From Nostoc sp. UHCC 0926 (GTDB lineage Bacteria > Cyanobacteriota > Cyanobacteriia > Cyanobacteriales > Nostocaceae), in assembly GCF_028623165.1 (NCBI RefSeq), contig NZ_CP117768.1, forward strand, positions 6,266,001 to 6,330,000: a stretch of DNA of 64,000 nt, given 5' to 3'. Positions 46,727 to 58,183 of the stretch are shown one piece after another; within the stretch, counting starts at the first letter, position 1; each line of letters opens with the position of its first letter. A program made the translations under genes and the position numbers. The notes under the pieces are model-generated. The model was not told where the DNA came from and did not search any database. It was given only the letters and a program-made list of their open reading frames with translations.

Positions 46727-47141
46727 TTTGAAAAACTCCTCAATCATTTAATAAAATTGGACACATCGGCTAAAACGAACCTTGGTAATTGAGCCGGAGA
46801 GTGAACAAACATTACTATTGCATTTGCTTGTGGACTTGTTGTGTATTTATTATGGATTTACGATGAATTTATAAATATTGCCAACTTATGTCTCGAATTT
46901 GTTAATTAGCTGTGTATAAATAAACATAATACCCAGCTACCCAATTTATCTAAGAAGTTGGGGATCTATCTCCTAGTGTTTTATCTTTCAGTAAGTTGAG
47001 CTACTTAAAACAGACTAAATAACCAAAATTACAAGGATGTCGGTTAGTAAAATTCAATCGCTAAGGAGAAGACCGCGCTAACTCACTATCAACTTTAATT
47101 TATTTACATATAGCTACTTATTTTCTTAGAAAAATAGCTGG
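46727..47141. other. Intergenic region, no gene
   Basis: AT-rich, about 400 bp. It contains a partial GATCCCCGAC-type half repeat ('agttggggatct' near 46967-46978). No promoter or RNA gene is recognised. Confidence 0.6.
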
Positions 47142-47717
47142 TTAAAATTTAGGTGTTTGCCAGTTAGAATTTGTCAGACTTGTGAGAATATGATCTTCCC
47201 ATTGCCCATTAATTAACAAATAGTCTCTAGCATATCCTTCAATGACAAAGCCTAGTCTTTTAAGTACATTGCCACTCCGCCGATTGTGAGGCATATAATT
47301 AGCCATGACTCGGTGAAAATTTAACTCTTGAAATAGATATTGAGTTGCGGCTTTTAGTCCTTCTGTCATGTATCCTTTACCTTGCTTACTTTCAGCAAGG
47401 CTATATCCCACATAGCAAAAATGAGCGGCTCCTCGGACAAAATTACTAAAATTGATAGTTCCAATAATTACAGTGGGATTTTTTTTGGTAAAAATAAATA
47501 GCTTTAACGATTGACCATTAATAAATTCCAGAAAACTATTCTCTATCTGATATTGCCAATATTCTTCAGTGAAAAAACCATCAGCCCAAAGAGGGTAGAA
47601 TGGAGTCAGATAAGTTTTATTATGAATAAAGTATTTGAGAATTAGGGGTATATCTTCATGGATAGCCGCTCGTAAGAACAGGCGATCGCTTGTAATTAAT
47701 GGCAGTTCTGATATCAT
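47142..47717 (-). CDS. GNAT acetyltransferase (RimJ/RimL type)
   Basis: The 191-residue enzyme has SDRLFLRAAIHEDIPLILKY at the N-terminus and the CoA-binding segment YSLAESKQGKGYMTEGLKAA (Q-x-x-G-x-G/A pattern), then FHRVMANYMPHNRRSGNVLK with RLGFVIEGYARDYLLINGQW, typical of the RimJ/RimL/SpeG-like acetyltransferases. The substrate is unknown. The mdn cluster lacks the usual acetyltransferase MdnD; this one is about 41 kb away and there is nothing to link them. Confidence 0.9.
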   Translation of the reverse strand: MISELPLITSDRLFLRAAIHEDIPLILKYFIHNKTYLTPFYPLWADGFFTEEYWQYQIENSFLEFINGQSLKLFIFTKKNPTVIIGTINFSNFVRGAAHFCYVGYSLAESKQGKGYMTEGLKAATQYLFQELNFHRVMANYMPHNRRSGNVLKRLGFVIEGYARDYLLINGQWEDHILTSLTNSNWQTPKF

Positions 47718-48013
47718 AAACTACTTAATCGACGGGATCTCTTCCAAGAACATTCACTAGATTTTGTAAATTCTCTCATACCTGCGGTTTAGCAGCAGTG
47801 AAGTAAGTATTTTTGCTGTGAATCTGCCATTCAACCAAAATCTTGATAAGCTGATGTCTAATATCTAGAGCGGAAGGATTGAGAGCCAATGGGTAATAAA
47901 GCGCAGTGCGTGGCATAACTTCAAGAAAATCGCTTTGCCCGAACGCGATACCGCAGGAGATTCAACCAAAAGACAGCTCAAGATTCAACCCAGTTTACAA
48001 GAAGGATAGTGAT

Positions 48014-49021
48014 GTGGTGGGAATACGCTACGATTGGCAGGAATTAGAGATTCGGGCGATATACAACACGCCATTGCTAGAGCTTATTTATCAAGCTGCT
48101 AGCGTGCATCGCCAATATCATGACCCAACAAAAATACAAGTTTGTAAGCTCATATCGATTAAAACCGGAGGTTGTCCAGAAGATTGTAGCTACTGTGCCC
48201 AATCTTCCCGCTACAAAACAGAGGTAAAGGCGCAAGCACTCCTAGAAAAGGAAACGGTAGTTAGCATTGCTCAAAAAGCGAAAGAAACAGGTGTTAGTCG
48301 CATCTGCATGGGTGCTGCTTGGCGCGAAGTGCGGGATAACTCCCAATTTGAGGAAGTCCTGGAAATGGTCAAGGATGTAACCGCAATGGGTTTAGAAGTG
48401 TGCTGCACGCTGGGTATGTTGACAGCAAATCAGGCTAGGAAATTGTCAGAAGCCGGACTTTACGCCTACAACCATAATTTAGATACCTCGCAGGAATATT
48501 ACAGCACAATTATTACCACGAGAACTTATAGCGATCGCTTGAACACAATTGAGAATGTCCGTCAGACAAATGTTACTGTATGTTCCGGCGGTATCCTTGG
48601 TTTAGGTGAAACTGTTGATGACCGGGTTGGGATGTTACAAACTTTGGCAAACTTACATCCGCATCCAGAGTCAGTGCCAATTAATATTCTTTCACAAGTA
48701 CCAGGCACACCCTTAGAAAATCAGCCTGATGTTCCCATTTGGGATATTGTGCGGATGATTGCCACAGCCAGGATTTTAATGCCAGCTTCCGATGTGCGTC
48801 TTAGTGCCGGTAGAGCTAGACTTTCTCAAGTTGAACAAGCTTTCTGTTTTATGGCAGGAGCCAATTCTATCTTTTCCAGTGATGACAACAAGATGTTGAC
48901 GGTGACAACTCCCTGTCCAGATTACGATACTGACCGAGAAATGCTGAATTTACTTGGTTTAGGAATGCGTCCGCCTTCTCAAAGACAGGAGAAGGTAGCA
49001 AGTCCGGCTGTTGTGGGATAA
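48014..49021 (+). CDS. bioB: Biotin synthase
   Basis: This radical SAM enzyme inserts sulfur into dethiobiotin. The cluster motif [16 protein letters not shown] (CxxxCxxC) is intact, with the second [2Fe-2S] ligands in the expected places ([29 protein letters not shown]). An upstream ATG-led frame starting at 47906 adds 36 unrelated residues. I prefer the GTG at 48014, because GAAGGA lies seven bases before it and the 335-residue product has the family length. No other bio gene is in the window. Confidence 0.94.
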   Translation: MVGIRYDWQELEIRAIYNTPLLELIYQAASVHRQYHDPTKIQVCKLISIKTGGCPEDCSYCAQSSRYKTEVKAQALLEKETVVSIAQKAKETGVSRICMGAAWREVRDNSQFEEVLEMVKDVTAMGLEVCCTLGMLTANQARKLSEAGLYAYNHNLDTSQEYYSTIITTRTYSDRLNTIENVRQTNVTVCSGGILGLGETVDDRVGMLQTLANLHPHPESVPINILSQVPGTPLENQPDVPIWDIVRMIATARILMPASDVRLSAGRARLSQVEQAFCFMAGANSIFSSDDNKMLTVTTPCPDYDTDREMLNLLGLGMRPPSQRQEKVASPAVVG

Positions 49022-49084
49022 ATATTTTTTTGTGGGATGGGCAAACTGAGGGCAGGCAAGATGCCCGCCCCACAAGAGTCTTGG

Positions 49085-49180
49085 TTAAATTATTTTGGCA
49101 GTCCGCAGACCGAAGAACAGAGCCAGAGCCAAACCAAAGAACAAAGCTAAAAAGCCGATGTAAGCTGCAATTGCAAACAT
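49085..49180 (-). CDS. petL: Cytochrome b6f complex subunit 6
   Basis: This 31-residue membrane protein, [20 protein letters not shown] followed by [11 protein letters not shown], matches cyanobacterial PetL. It is a single-helix subunit that stabilises the cytochrome b6f complex in the thylakoid membrane. GGAGA lies at SD distance before the ATG at 49178-49180. It converges with bioB on the opposite strand (63 bp between stops). The gene is too short for standard ORF cut-offs. Confidence 0.9.
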   Translation of the reverse strand: MFAIAAYIGFLALFFGLALALFFGLRTAKII

Positions 49181-49357
49181 TTATTTTTCTCCACAATACT
49201 TCCTAAATCTATTGAATCATTAGTTGTTGGGCATTGGCCAAACAGGGCATTGGGCATTGGTTATTCCCCTTGTCCCCCTCATCTCTCTTATCTCCCCACT
49301 CCCCACTCGCAGATTGCGATAGAATACAGCCCACTGGCGCTTGTTTGGGGTTGGGCA

Positions 49358-50449
49358 ATGACTTCTGTAATTAATGTAAATTTACCAGAGCAGTCTTATG
49401 AGATTGCGATCGCACCTTCGAGTTTAGATCAACTGGGTCAACAGATGGCTAGTCTCAAGCTAGGCAAGAAGGTATTGCTAGTTTCTAATCCGACGATTTT
49501 AAAACATTTTGGGGAAAGAGCCATTACATCCCTGACATCTGCTGGATTTGAAGTTGCTAGCTGCACCCTACCACCTGGTGAACGCTACAAAACCCTCAAT
49601 TCCATCCAAAAACTTTATGATATCGCCTTGGAAAACCGCCTAGAACGTTCTTCTACGATGGTGGCTTTGGGCGGAGGTGTAATTGGCGATATGACTGGCT
49701 TTGCCGCCGCAACTTGGCTGCGCGGCATTAATGTTGTCCAAGTGCCTACCACTCTCTTGGCGATGGTGGATTCGGCAATTGGTGGCAAAACTGGGGTGAA
49801 TCATCCCCACGGTAAAAACTTGATTGGGGCATTCCATCAACCACGTCTAGTATTAATTGACCCAGATGTGTTGAAAACTCTTCCTATGCGCGAGTTTCGG
49901 GCCGGGATGGCAGAAGTTATTAAGTACGGTGTGATTTGGGACGCCGAATTGTTTGCCCAGTTGGAAGCAAGTAAACGCCTCGACCAACTCCGCTATGTAA
50001 AACCTGAATTAATAAATTACATATTAACGCACTCTTGTCAAGCTAAAGCTGATGTTGTTGGCAAAGATGAAAAAGAAGGCGGATTACGGGCGATTCTCAA
50101 CTATGGACATACCATCGGTCATGCAGTGGAAAGTTTGACTGGTTATCGGCTAGTGAATCATGGTGAAGCGGTAGCCATTGGCATGGTAGCAGCCGGTCAA
50201 ATTGCTGTGGATTTGGGATTGTGGCAAAAGGAAGACACGGAACGTCAAAATGCTTTAATTCAAAAAACTGGTTTACCAACTCAGTTACCAGCTGGGGTGG
50301 ATATTGAAGAAATTATTCAGGCGTTGCAGTTAGATAAAAAAGTCAAAGCAGGGAAAGTGCGGTTTGTTTTGCCAACGGAGATTGGTGTAGTGACAGTTAC
50401 CGATGAGGTGCCATCGGATATCATTCGGCAAGTGTTGCAGGCAATGTAA
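49358..50449 (+). CDS. aroB: 3-dehydroquinate synthase
   Basis: This enzyme makes 3-dehydroquinate in the shikimate pathway, using NAD+ and a metal ion. The 364-residue protein shows NAD- and metal-site motifs: [51 protein letters not shown], and [20 protein letters not shown] (zinc His). An ATG-led extension from 49250 lies in repetitive non-coding sequence; the ATG at 49358-49360 gives the right N-terminus. It is the last native gene before the integron-like insertion. Confidence 0.95.
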   Translation: MTSVINVNLPEQSYEIAIAPSSLDQLGQQMASLKLGKKVLLVSNPTILKHFGERAITSLTSAGFEVASCTLPPGERYKTLNSIQKLYDIALENRLERSSTMVALGGGVIGDMTGFAAATWLRGINVVQVPTTLLAMVDSAIGGKTGVNHPHGKNLIGAFHQPRLVLIDPDVLKTLPMREFRAGMAEVIKYGVIWDAELFAQLEASKRLDQLRYVKPELINYILTHSCQAKADVVGKDEKEGGLRAILNYGHTIGHAVESLTGYRLVNHGEAVAIGMVAAGQIAVDLGLWQKEDTERQNALIQKTGLPTQLPAGVDIEEIIQALQLDKKVKAGKVRFVLPTEIGVVTVTDEVPSDIIRQVLQAM

Positions 50450-50479
50450 AAAGTAAATCCCCCCAGATAACTTGAGGCG

Positions 50480-50545
50480 GCATAACGTCCGTGTTGAGCG
50501 GGGCGCGTGCTTTTGGCGCGTCCGCCCTCGAACGCATAGTTAGGC
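50480..50545 (-). other. attC recombination site (integron cassette)
   Basis: On the minus strand the site starts with GCCTAAC (R'', 50545-50539), continues TATGCGTTCGAGG, a GC-rich stem (GCGGACGCGCC / GCACGCGCCC), CGCTCAACACGGAC, and ends GTTATGC (R', 50486-50480). This is 66 bp, within the usual range. It has the two imperfectly paired arms with unpaired bases that define attC sites, and lies directly after the GAF gene stop (24 bases), where cassette attC sites lie. R'' and the cassette's 5' boundary GTTAGGC (51052-51046) are exact complements. Confidence 0.88.
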
Positions 50546-51051
50546 AGGTTAATTGATTGGATCATTGATCAGGACGGTGTGCGGTATGCGATTTTTCTTA
50601 TCAATGGCGCTACCGCCTCCATCAGTTCGACGTTTGCATCGCTTATTGGGATTGGGCAAAAGTCGAAGTGACAGATTGTCCCGAACATCTTGCCGTCTTC
50701 ATCCAGCAGTGGCACACCGCAGTAGGATTGCACCTCTTGCCACTTCGGGTGGCCGCGAACTCGGTCATCTCGGAGCGAGTCGGGTGTTATGAACGTACCG
50801 CGCCTGCTACGGACAAAAACGCAATATGAGGCCATCACCGGAATGTCCGGCGTTAACTCTTGCGTCGGATTCTCCCGGTCGAAAAAGCAAACGTTATGCA
50901 GTGTTTCTTCATCAAACCGATACAGCGCCGTGAAGCGATGCTCGGTCAGTCCGTTCAAGAAGATGACGGCCGCGCGGACATCTTGGCGGCCGAGAATGGT
51001 CTTCAGTTCGCGCAACGAATCTGCAAGGTTAACCATACGCGTGACGCCTAA
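50486..51051 (-). mobile_element. Single integron gene cassette (GAF gene plus attC)
   Basis: The 566-bp unit runs on the minus strand from TTAGGC (51051) through a 15-base leader, the GAF gene, and attC to the G at 50486. Both ends carry the integrase cut pattern G^TT. There is no integrase gene and no further attC in the window. If the cassette is taken out, the host reads AATAG^TTATGCC, a plain G^TT secondary site. The imperfect R' (GTTATGC) is then explained as host sequence. Hand counting of four 60-base rows inside the GAF gene gives about 57% G+C, clearly above neighbours, with no HIP1 octamer. Confidence 0.85.
50569..51036 (-). CDS. GAF domain protein carried by an integron cassette
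   Basis: The 155-residue protein is essentially one GAF domain: LRELKTILGRQDVRAAVIFL, FTALYRFDEETLHNVCFFDR, PVMASYCVFVRSRRG, VQSYCGVPLLDEDGKMFGTI with CHFDFCPIPIS. GAF domains bind small molecules or chromophores and sense redox or cyclic nucleotides; this one is alone and no output domain is present. Its codon use is GC-rich and unlike neighbours. It starts 15 bases from the cassette boundary with no clear SD, as is normal for cassette genes, which are expressed from outside promoters. Transcription in the present site is uncertain. Confidence 0.9.
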   Translation of the reverse strand: MVNLADSLRELKTILGRQDVRAAVIFLNGLTEHRFTALYRFDEETLHNVCFFDRENPTQELTPDIPVMASYCVFVRSRRGTFITPDSLRDDRVRGHPKWQEVQSYCGVPLLDEDGKMFGTICHFDFCPIPISDANVELMEAVAPLIRKIAYRTPS

Positions 51052-51318
51052 CTATTTATTGGTTATTGGATTGACTTTTTGCATATAGCACCCGAATAGG
51101 GTGAACTATATTGCCAGGAGAGGAAGGTATCTTCCTCCTGGGCGTAAATACATTGCAATTTGCATATTTACAGCAGCTTTTATTTATTTAGACTACATGA
51201 TAAAGGCACTTTTTTTTTGCCTCTGTTGCTCTCAATGCCCATCGAAATTTCAATCAGCAGCTTTTGTTAGTAAAGCCTCTATCTACGTGAGATTTTCATA
51301 TTTTTAATCAGCAACGCT

Positions 51319-51633
51319 CTATTTTTGAGACTCTGGTTCTTTCTGCGATTGCTGCTGGCTATTTGTTGGTTGCAGTTTTTGAAATAAAGCTGGTGGGGTT
51401 GCTTTGCGAAATGCACCGCAGTAGTGCATAGTCATAACTGCTTTAAAAGCCCAATGGTCTGCTGGCACATCACTAAAGGGATTTGGTAAAGTTTCTGCTT
51501 GATTTTGGACACAAGCATTCAAAACTTGATTCAATTTTCCTGGAGTGTCGGTAGTAGGTTCTTGAGATTTAGCAGGAGTAACAAAGCTAGTAGTAGCTAG
51601 CACTATGACTGTTGCCAGAAGTTTACAGTTCAT
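51319..51633 (-). CDS. Small secreted protein with S-layer-homology-like segment
   Basis: The 104-residue protein begins with a signal peptide (MNCKLLATVIVLATTSFVTP, cleavage near AKS-Q). The core reads NPFSDVPADHWAFKAVMTMH then YCGAFRKATPP, a short SLH-like motif (FSDVPxDHWA) with two cysteines (CVQNQ, YCGAF) that could pair. The C-terminal tail is Gln-rich and disordered. SLH segments bind the cell wall in cyanobacterial porins, but here only a single partial unit is present. The gene is monocistronic. Confidence 0.8.
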   Translation of the reverse strand: MNCKLLATVIVLATTSFVTPAKSQEPTTDTPGKLNQVLNACVQNQAETLPNPFSDVPADHWAFKAVMTMHYCGAFRKATPPALFQKLQPTNSQQQSQKEPESQK

Positions 51634-51715
51634 AATTTGAGTTTTCTAGGGATGGAAGTCTACCCTATCTTAGTTCCCAGGCTGCTGCCCAGGAACTAGA
51701 ATAACCTTATTGAGA

Positions 51716-51853
51716 TTAAGCGTTAGAAAACATTGTAAGCATTACTAATAGAACAACTAATGCACTGATCCAAAGGGCTAACGATCCCCAACTAACTGAA
51801 TCTTTTTGTACTTTTTGCCAGAAATTGGCGACTAAATTATTCCGAATTGCCAT
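51716..51853 (-). CDS. Small single-helix membrane protein (45 aa)
   Basis: I do not recognise the family. It starts with a basic stretch, MAIRNNLVANFWQKVQKDSV, and continues into one membrane helix, LALWISALVVLLVMLTMF. The perfect Shine-Dalgarno GGAGGT lies at SD distance before the ATG at 51851-51853, which argues strongly for translation. It lies upstream of the SLH-like gene on the same strand and may be co-transcribed with it. Photosystem, NDH or respiratory small subunits have this size, but I could not match any of them. Confidence 0.75.
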   Translation of the reverse strand: MAIRNNLVANFWQKVQKDSVSWGSLALWISALVVLLVMLTMFSNA

Positions 51854-52300
51854 TTTATAACCTCCAATTTTTATGAAACTTGTACTGACTCAATGCATTA
51901 AGCCTGCATTGAGTAAAAAAAAGTTTATCTTTGGGGGTATCAGCCTTGATTTGCTGATTCCCAGAGATTAACCAACAGAGATTTAAATTAATCCATGCAG
52001 CGATGTCTCCGACGGGCTACGCCTACGCTAATGCATATGTTTCAACGCATTACTGATCTAAAAAACAAAGATTTACAAAAAGACATTTGTTGATGCTTAA
52101 CTTTATTTTCCCATACGTAAGTGTTTACACTCCCAAATTTGGTGATTTTGAGAGAATTCTTAATGTTGTGTTAACCACAGATAAAAGTTAGTGTTTTTCA
52201 AATCCCAAACTACGTAAATAGTGAGTCTGTTTCACTTTCACTTGCGATTTCTCTAGACTTGAAAATAGACACAATTAACAGTGAGATTGGTAGGTAAATA
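51854..52300. other. Intergenic region with one dispersed repeat
   Basis: No gene is seen. GCGATGTCTCCGACGGGCTA with tail CGCCTACGC (52000-52028) is the third copy of the repeat at 14216 and 23757. The remainder is AT-rich and should hold divergent promoters for the 51853 and 52301 genes. Confidence 0.7.
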
Positions 52301-52540
52301 ATGGTGCAACAAATAAGACATAATGAACCGCAATATATATGTATTATTCCAGTTGAGAGAATTACAGCTAACCAAGACGAAGAAATCATTACCTTTGGTG
52401 TATCTGCCGATGAGGCAAAAAAACAAGGCGAGGAATTATTAGCATCTACCTATGGTTGTAATCAATCGCAAGTTTTGGAATTGATCCAGCAAGCACGAAT
52501 TGAACCAATAGCTCAGTGGTGTGCCCCTCAAGAGCGCTAA
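52301..52540 (+). CDS. Small conserved hypothetical protein (79 aa)
   Basis: The 79-residue protein has ITFGVSADEAKKQGEELLAS and YGCNQSQVLELIQQARIEPI, a style of soluble cyanobacterial hypothetical with a strand-helix-helix profile. I do not recognise a function. The ATG at 52301 follows GGTAGGTAAATA. The remnant of tryptophanase begins about 110 bases later, in a different frame. Confidence 0.7.
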   Translation: MVQQIRHNEPQYICIIPVERITANQDEEIITFGVSADEAKKQGEELLASTYGCNQSQVLELIQQARIEPIAQWCAPQER

Positions 52541-52639
52541 AACTAGTTATGACAGTCTTGGCGACAGCAAGTATTAGCAACCAAAATGGTATGCAAATAT
52601 TCGGCCAACATACATAAAGGAGAATCAATCTATGACTGA

Positions 52640-53212
<573 letters not shown>

Positions 53213-53294
53213 AGGGGGCATTGGGCATAGGGCACTTGTACTGAGCGAAGCTGAAGTATGGGGCATAGGGCATGGGGCATGGGGAATAGGGAAC

Positions 53295-53378
53295 GAGTCT
53301 TTGATACTCGTGAATGAGTCTTTGAACTCTGTGAATCAGTCTTTGATACTCGCCAACGAGTCTTTGAACCAGGGCAAA
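53295..53378. repeat. Tandem array, 4 x 21 bp
   Basis: Four 21-bp units of the type AGTCTTTGATACTCGTGAAT preceded by G or C (53295-53315, 53316-53336, 53337-53357, 53358-53378), the last degenerate. It has the same period as the arrays at 3340 and 10756 but unrelated sequence. Confidence 0.85.
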
Positions 53379-53473
53379 CGCATCTAAATATTGACGAGCC
53401 TGAATCAGGGTAAAATACACCAAGACTCAAACCAAATAAGGCTTTCAGGAAATAAAATCTCACTGTGTATAAA

Positions 53474-53486
53474 AATGATAATCATT
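53474..53486. promoter_or_regulatory. Fur-box-like palindrome
   Basis: AATGAT-a-ATCATT is a perfect 6-1-6 palindrome matching the classical Fur-box core. No gene starts close by (geoA begins 760 bp downstream), so it may be inactive or relate to the degraded tryptophanase region. AT-rich chance matches are possible. Confidence 0.35.
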
Positions 53487-53932
53487 ACGAGATAAAGAGT
53501 TAGACGCAAGCCTCATACCGTCATTGCTGGAGTCCAAACTAGAGGAGAAAAGGGAAACTACAGTACGCAACGTGTAAGGCTTAACTCTCATTCTTCTGCT
53601 TAACTGTTTGTTACATATCTATAAATTTTTCCACCGAATTAATTAATAATATCTGATATTTTTATAGACCAAACAATAAACGTATATTTAGCTATAAAAG
53701 TATTGATTTGGTTAAATGAAAAAGTGCGAAAAGTGGGAAAAGTAGGACGTTTGATAGAAACTCTTGATAATGCTGTTGATAAGCTGTAATTTAATGCTTA
53801 GTACATATTTGGCAAGAGTAACTTGTGATTTTTTCGATTACTAGAAATAATTTCACTTACCCAAGATTAACAGCGAATGTGAAATTATAGCGGTTCCCAC
53901 TCAGGGACGGCACAACATTCTATCGATAGGTA

Positions 53933-54162
53933 TAGGGGCACTGTCGTGCCCATACGTGTCAACTTAAGCAAAAACTCCTTTAAAATCTCGTTTTCAGCCT
54001 CTGGCTGGAAATGTAAGTCATTGCGGCTCTGCCGCTAGTCTTGAGGCGGAGCCTCTCATTAGGCATTCCCAGTCAGAGACTCTTGACGAGACAATCTCTA
54101 AAAGCTTCTTCTAGACAGGCTTTCACGTTAAGTTCACACCAATGGGCACGACAGTGCCCCTA
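53933..54162. mobile_element. Terminal-inverted-repeat element enclosing repeat B
   Basis: TAGGGGCACTGTCGTGCCCA (53933-53952) is repeated in perfect inverse at 54143-54162. The similarity extends inwards (GTGTCAACTTAA versus GTGTGAACTTAA), giving imperfect 35-bp termini. Each terminus is itself a small hairpin (GGGGCAC / GTGCCC). The interior is repeat B (53973-54126). At about 230 bp without coding capacity it looks like a MITE. It lies 84 bp upstream of geoA. Confidence 0.85.
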
Positions 54163-54225
54163 CAGGTGTAACTCACGTAAATTAGAACCATTATAAGGCG
54201 ACTTCAATCAAGACACTGAGCTTAA

Positions 54226-56604
<2,379 letters not shown>

Positions 56605-56672
56605 CTCAATCTGAGTTCTAATTACGCTCAATCAAATCACTTGTCAACAAATATTATCAACGGAGATTAATC

Positions 56673-58082
56673 ATGACTAATGCAGCAAACACTCCCCTAG
56701 AAAATCAAATTGAGCAATTGCCAATGAGTTTGCAGACGGAAGCGGCGCGTAAATTGGCAACGACCACCAAAACCCAACCCCAAATGCAGGGAATTACCTC
56801 ACGGTGGCTCTTAAAACTGCTGCCTTGGGTAGAAGCAGTGGGTGGTAGCTTTCGGGTCAACCGTCGCTTAACCTATACGGTTGGGGATGGACGAGTCAGC
56901 TTTACCAATACAGGGGCCCAGATACAGGTCATTCCTCAAGAACTCTGTGAATTACCTTTGTTACGGGGATTTGAAGATGTCGAGGTCTTAAACGCCTTGG
57001 CTGGTCAATTTGTGCAACAAGAATTTGCTGCGGGTGATGTCATCATCCGAGCAGGTCAACAAGCTGATCAAGTATTGCTGATTGCTCATGGTAAAGTCAA
57101 TAAAATTGGCGCAGGCAAGTATGATGATCAATTTGTTTTGGATGTATTAGCCGATGGTGACCATTTTGGCGACTACGCTTTAGTGGAATCTCAGGATACT
57201 TGGGATGTCACCCTCACCGCCCTTACCCGTTGCACCATCTTGTTTCTCCCTCAAGCAGCCTTTCAAAACCTGGTTAACCAGTCTGAGGCTCTGCAAGCGC
57301 AAGTGGATCAATTCAGGGCAAAATTGAGCCAACCCCAAAACCAATACGGGGAAGCCTCGATCAATATTTCCTCAGGCCACCTCGCAGAGGCAGTATTACC
57401 TGGGACTTTTGCAGATTATGAAATCAATCCACGGGAATATGAGTTAAGCGTTGCTCAAACCATTTTGCAAATCAGTACACGGGTTGCTGACCTCTACAAC
57501 GAACCCATGAATCAGACGGAGGAACAATTACGGCTCACCATCGAAGCCTTACGGGAACGCCAAGAACACGAAATGATTAACAATCGTGACTTCGGACTGT
57601 TACACAATGCTGATCTCAAACAACGCATCTTTACCCGTAGCGGCCCCCCAACTCCTGACGATCTCGATGAATTGATCTCCATCGTTTGGAAAGAACCGAG
57701 CTTTTTCTTAGCTCATCCCCGCACCATTGCCGCTTTTGGTCGGGAATGCAACCGCCTTGGACTCGGTCCCAACTCTATCCCTATGGGTAACAGTGCAATT
57801 CCGGCTTGGCGTGGTATTCCCATCTATCCTTGCAATAAGATTCCTGTTACGAAAGAGCGTACTAGCTCCATCATGTTAATGCGTGTGGGAGCAACCAACC
57901 AGGGTGTTATTGGTCTGCATAAAACTGGCATTCCTGATGAATATCAGCCTAGTTTGTCTGTCCGCTTCATGGGTATTAACGAAAAGGCCGTTATTTCCTA
58001 CCTGGTTAGTGCTTACTACTCTACAGCCGTTCTTGTTCCTGATGCACTAGGCATCCTTGAAGATGTAGAAATTGGTCTCTAA
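56673..58082 (+). CDS. Family 2B encapsulin shell protein with cNMP-binding domain, copy 1
   Basis: The 469-residue protein has an N-terminal segment ([37 protein letters not shown]), an inserted cyclic-nucleotide-binding domain (about 98-218), and an HK97-like part with [56 protein letters not shown] and [20 protein letters not shown]. This layout is that of family 2B encapsulins (EshA-like), which assemble shells around terpene cyclases. The phosphate-binding cassette reads [15 protein letters not shown]: the usual Arg is missing, so cNMP binding is uncertain. GGAG precedes the ATG. It is 68 bp after geoA. In other geosmin producers such cNMP-domain genes follow geoA. Confidence 0.88.
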   Translation: MTNAANTPLENQIEQLPMSLQTEAARKLATTTKTQPQMQGITSRWLLKLLPWVEAVGGSFRVNRRLTYTVGDGRVSFTNTGAQIQVIPQELCELPLLRGFEDVEVLNALAGQFVQQEFAAGDVIIRAGQQADQVLLIAHGKVNKIGAGKYDDQFVLDVLADGDHFGDYALVESQDTWDVTLTALTRCTILFLPQAAFQNLVNQSEALQAQVDQFRAKLSQPQNQYGEASINISSGHLAEAVLPGTFADYEINPREYELSVAQTILQISTRVADLYNEPMNQTEEQLRLTIEALRERQEHEMINNRDFGLLHNADLKQRIFTRSGPPTPDDLDELISIVWKEPSFFLAHPRTIAAFGRECNRLGLGPNSIPMGNSAIPAWRGIPIYPCNKIPVTKERTSSIMLMRVGATNQGVIGLHKTGIPDEYQPSLSVRFMGINEKAVISYLVSAYYSTAVLVPDALGILEDVEIGL

Positions 58083-58104
58083 GTAGTCGGACATCCTCTC
58101 CAAA

Positions 58105-58129
58105 GTAGGGGCGGGCCGTTCGCCCCTAC
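58105..58129. repeat. Hairpin between the two encapsulin-type genes
   Basis: GTAGGGGCG (58105-58113) and CGCCCCTAC (58121-58129) with a seven-base loop, 22 bp after the first shell gene stop. The same arms form the palindrome at 39792-39819. There is no T-run, so it may process or stabilise mRNA rather than terminate. Confidence 0.7.
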
Positions 58130-58183
58130 CCCCCGATGCTCTCTGTTAGGAATGTAAATTTAGTCGCATGAAACGTTAACTTT

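Noticed and set aside
47142-47717. GNAT gene as the missing mdnD of the microviridin cluster
   Set aside because: It is 41 kb away and is a general RimJ/RimL-type enzyme; nothing in the sequence links it to the cluster.
51101-51307. 68-codon plus-strand frame beyond the cassette
   Set aside because: Cys/Phe-rich translation without an SD or known pattern; probably non-coding.
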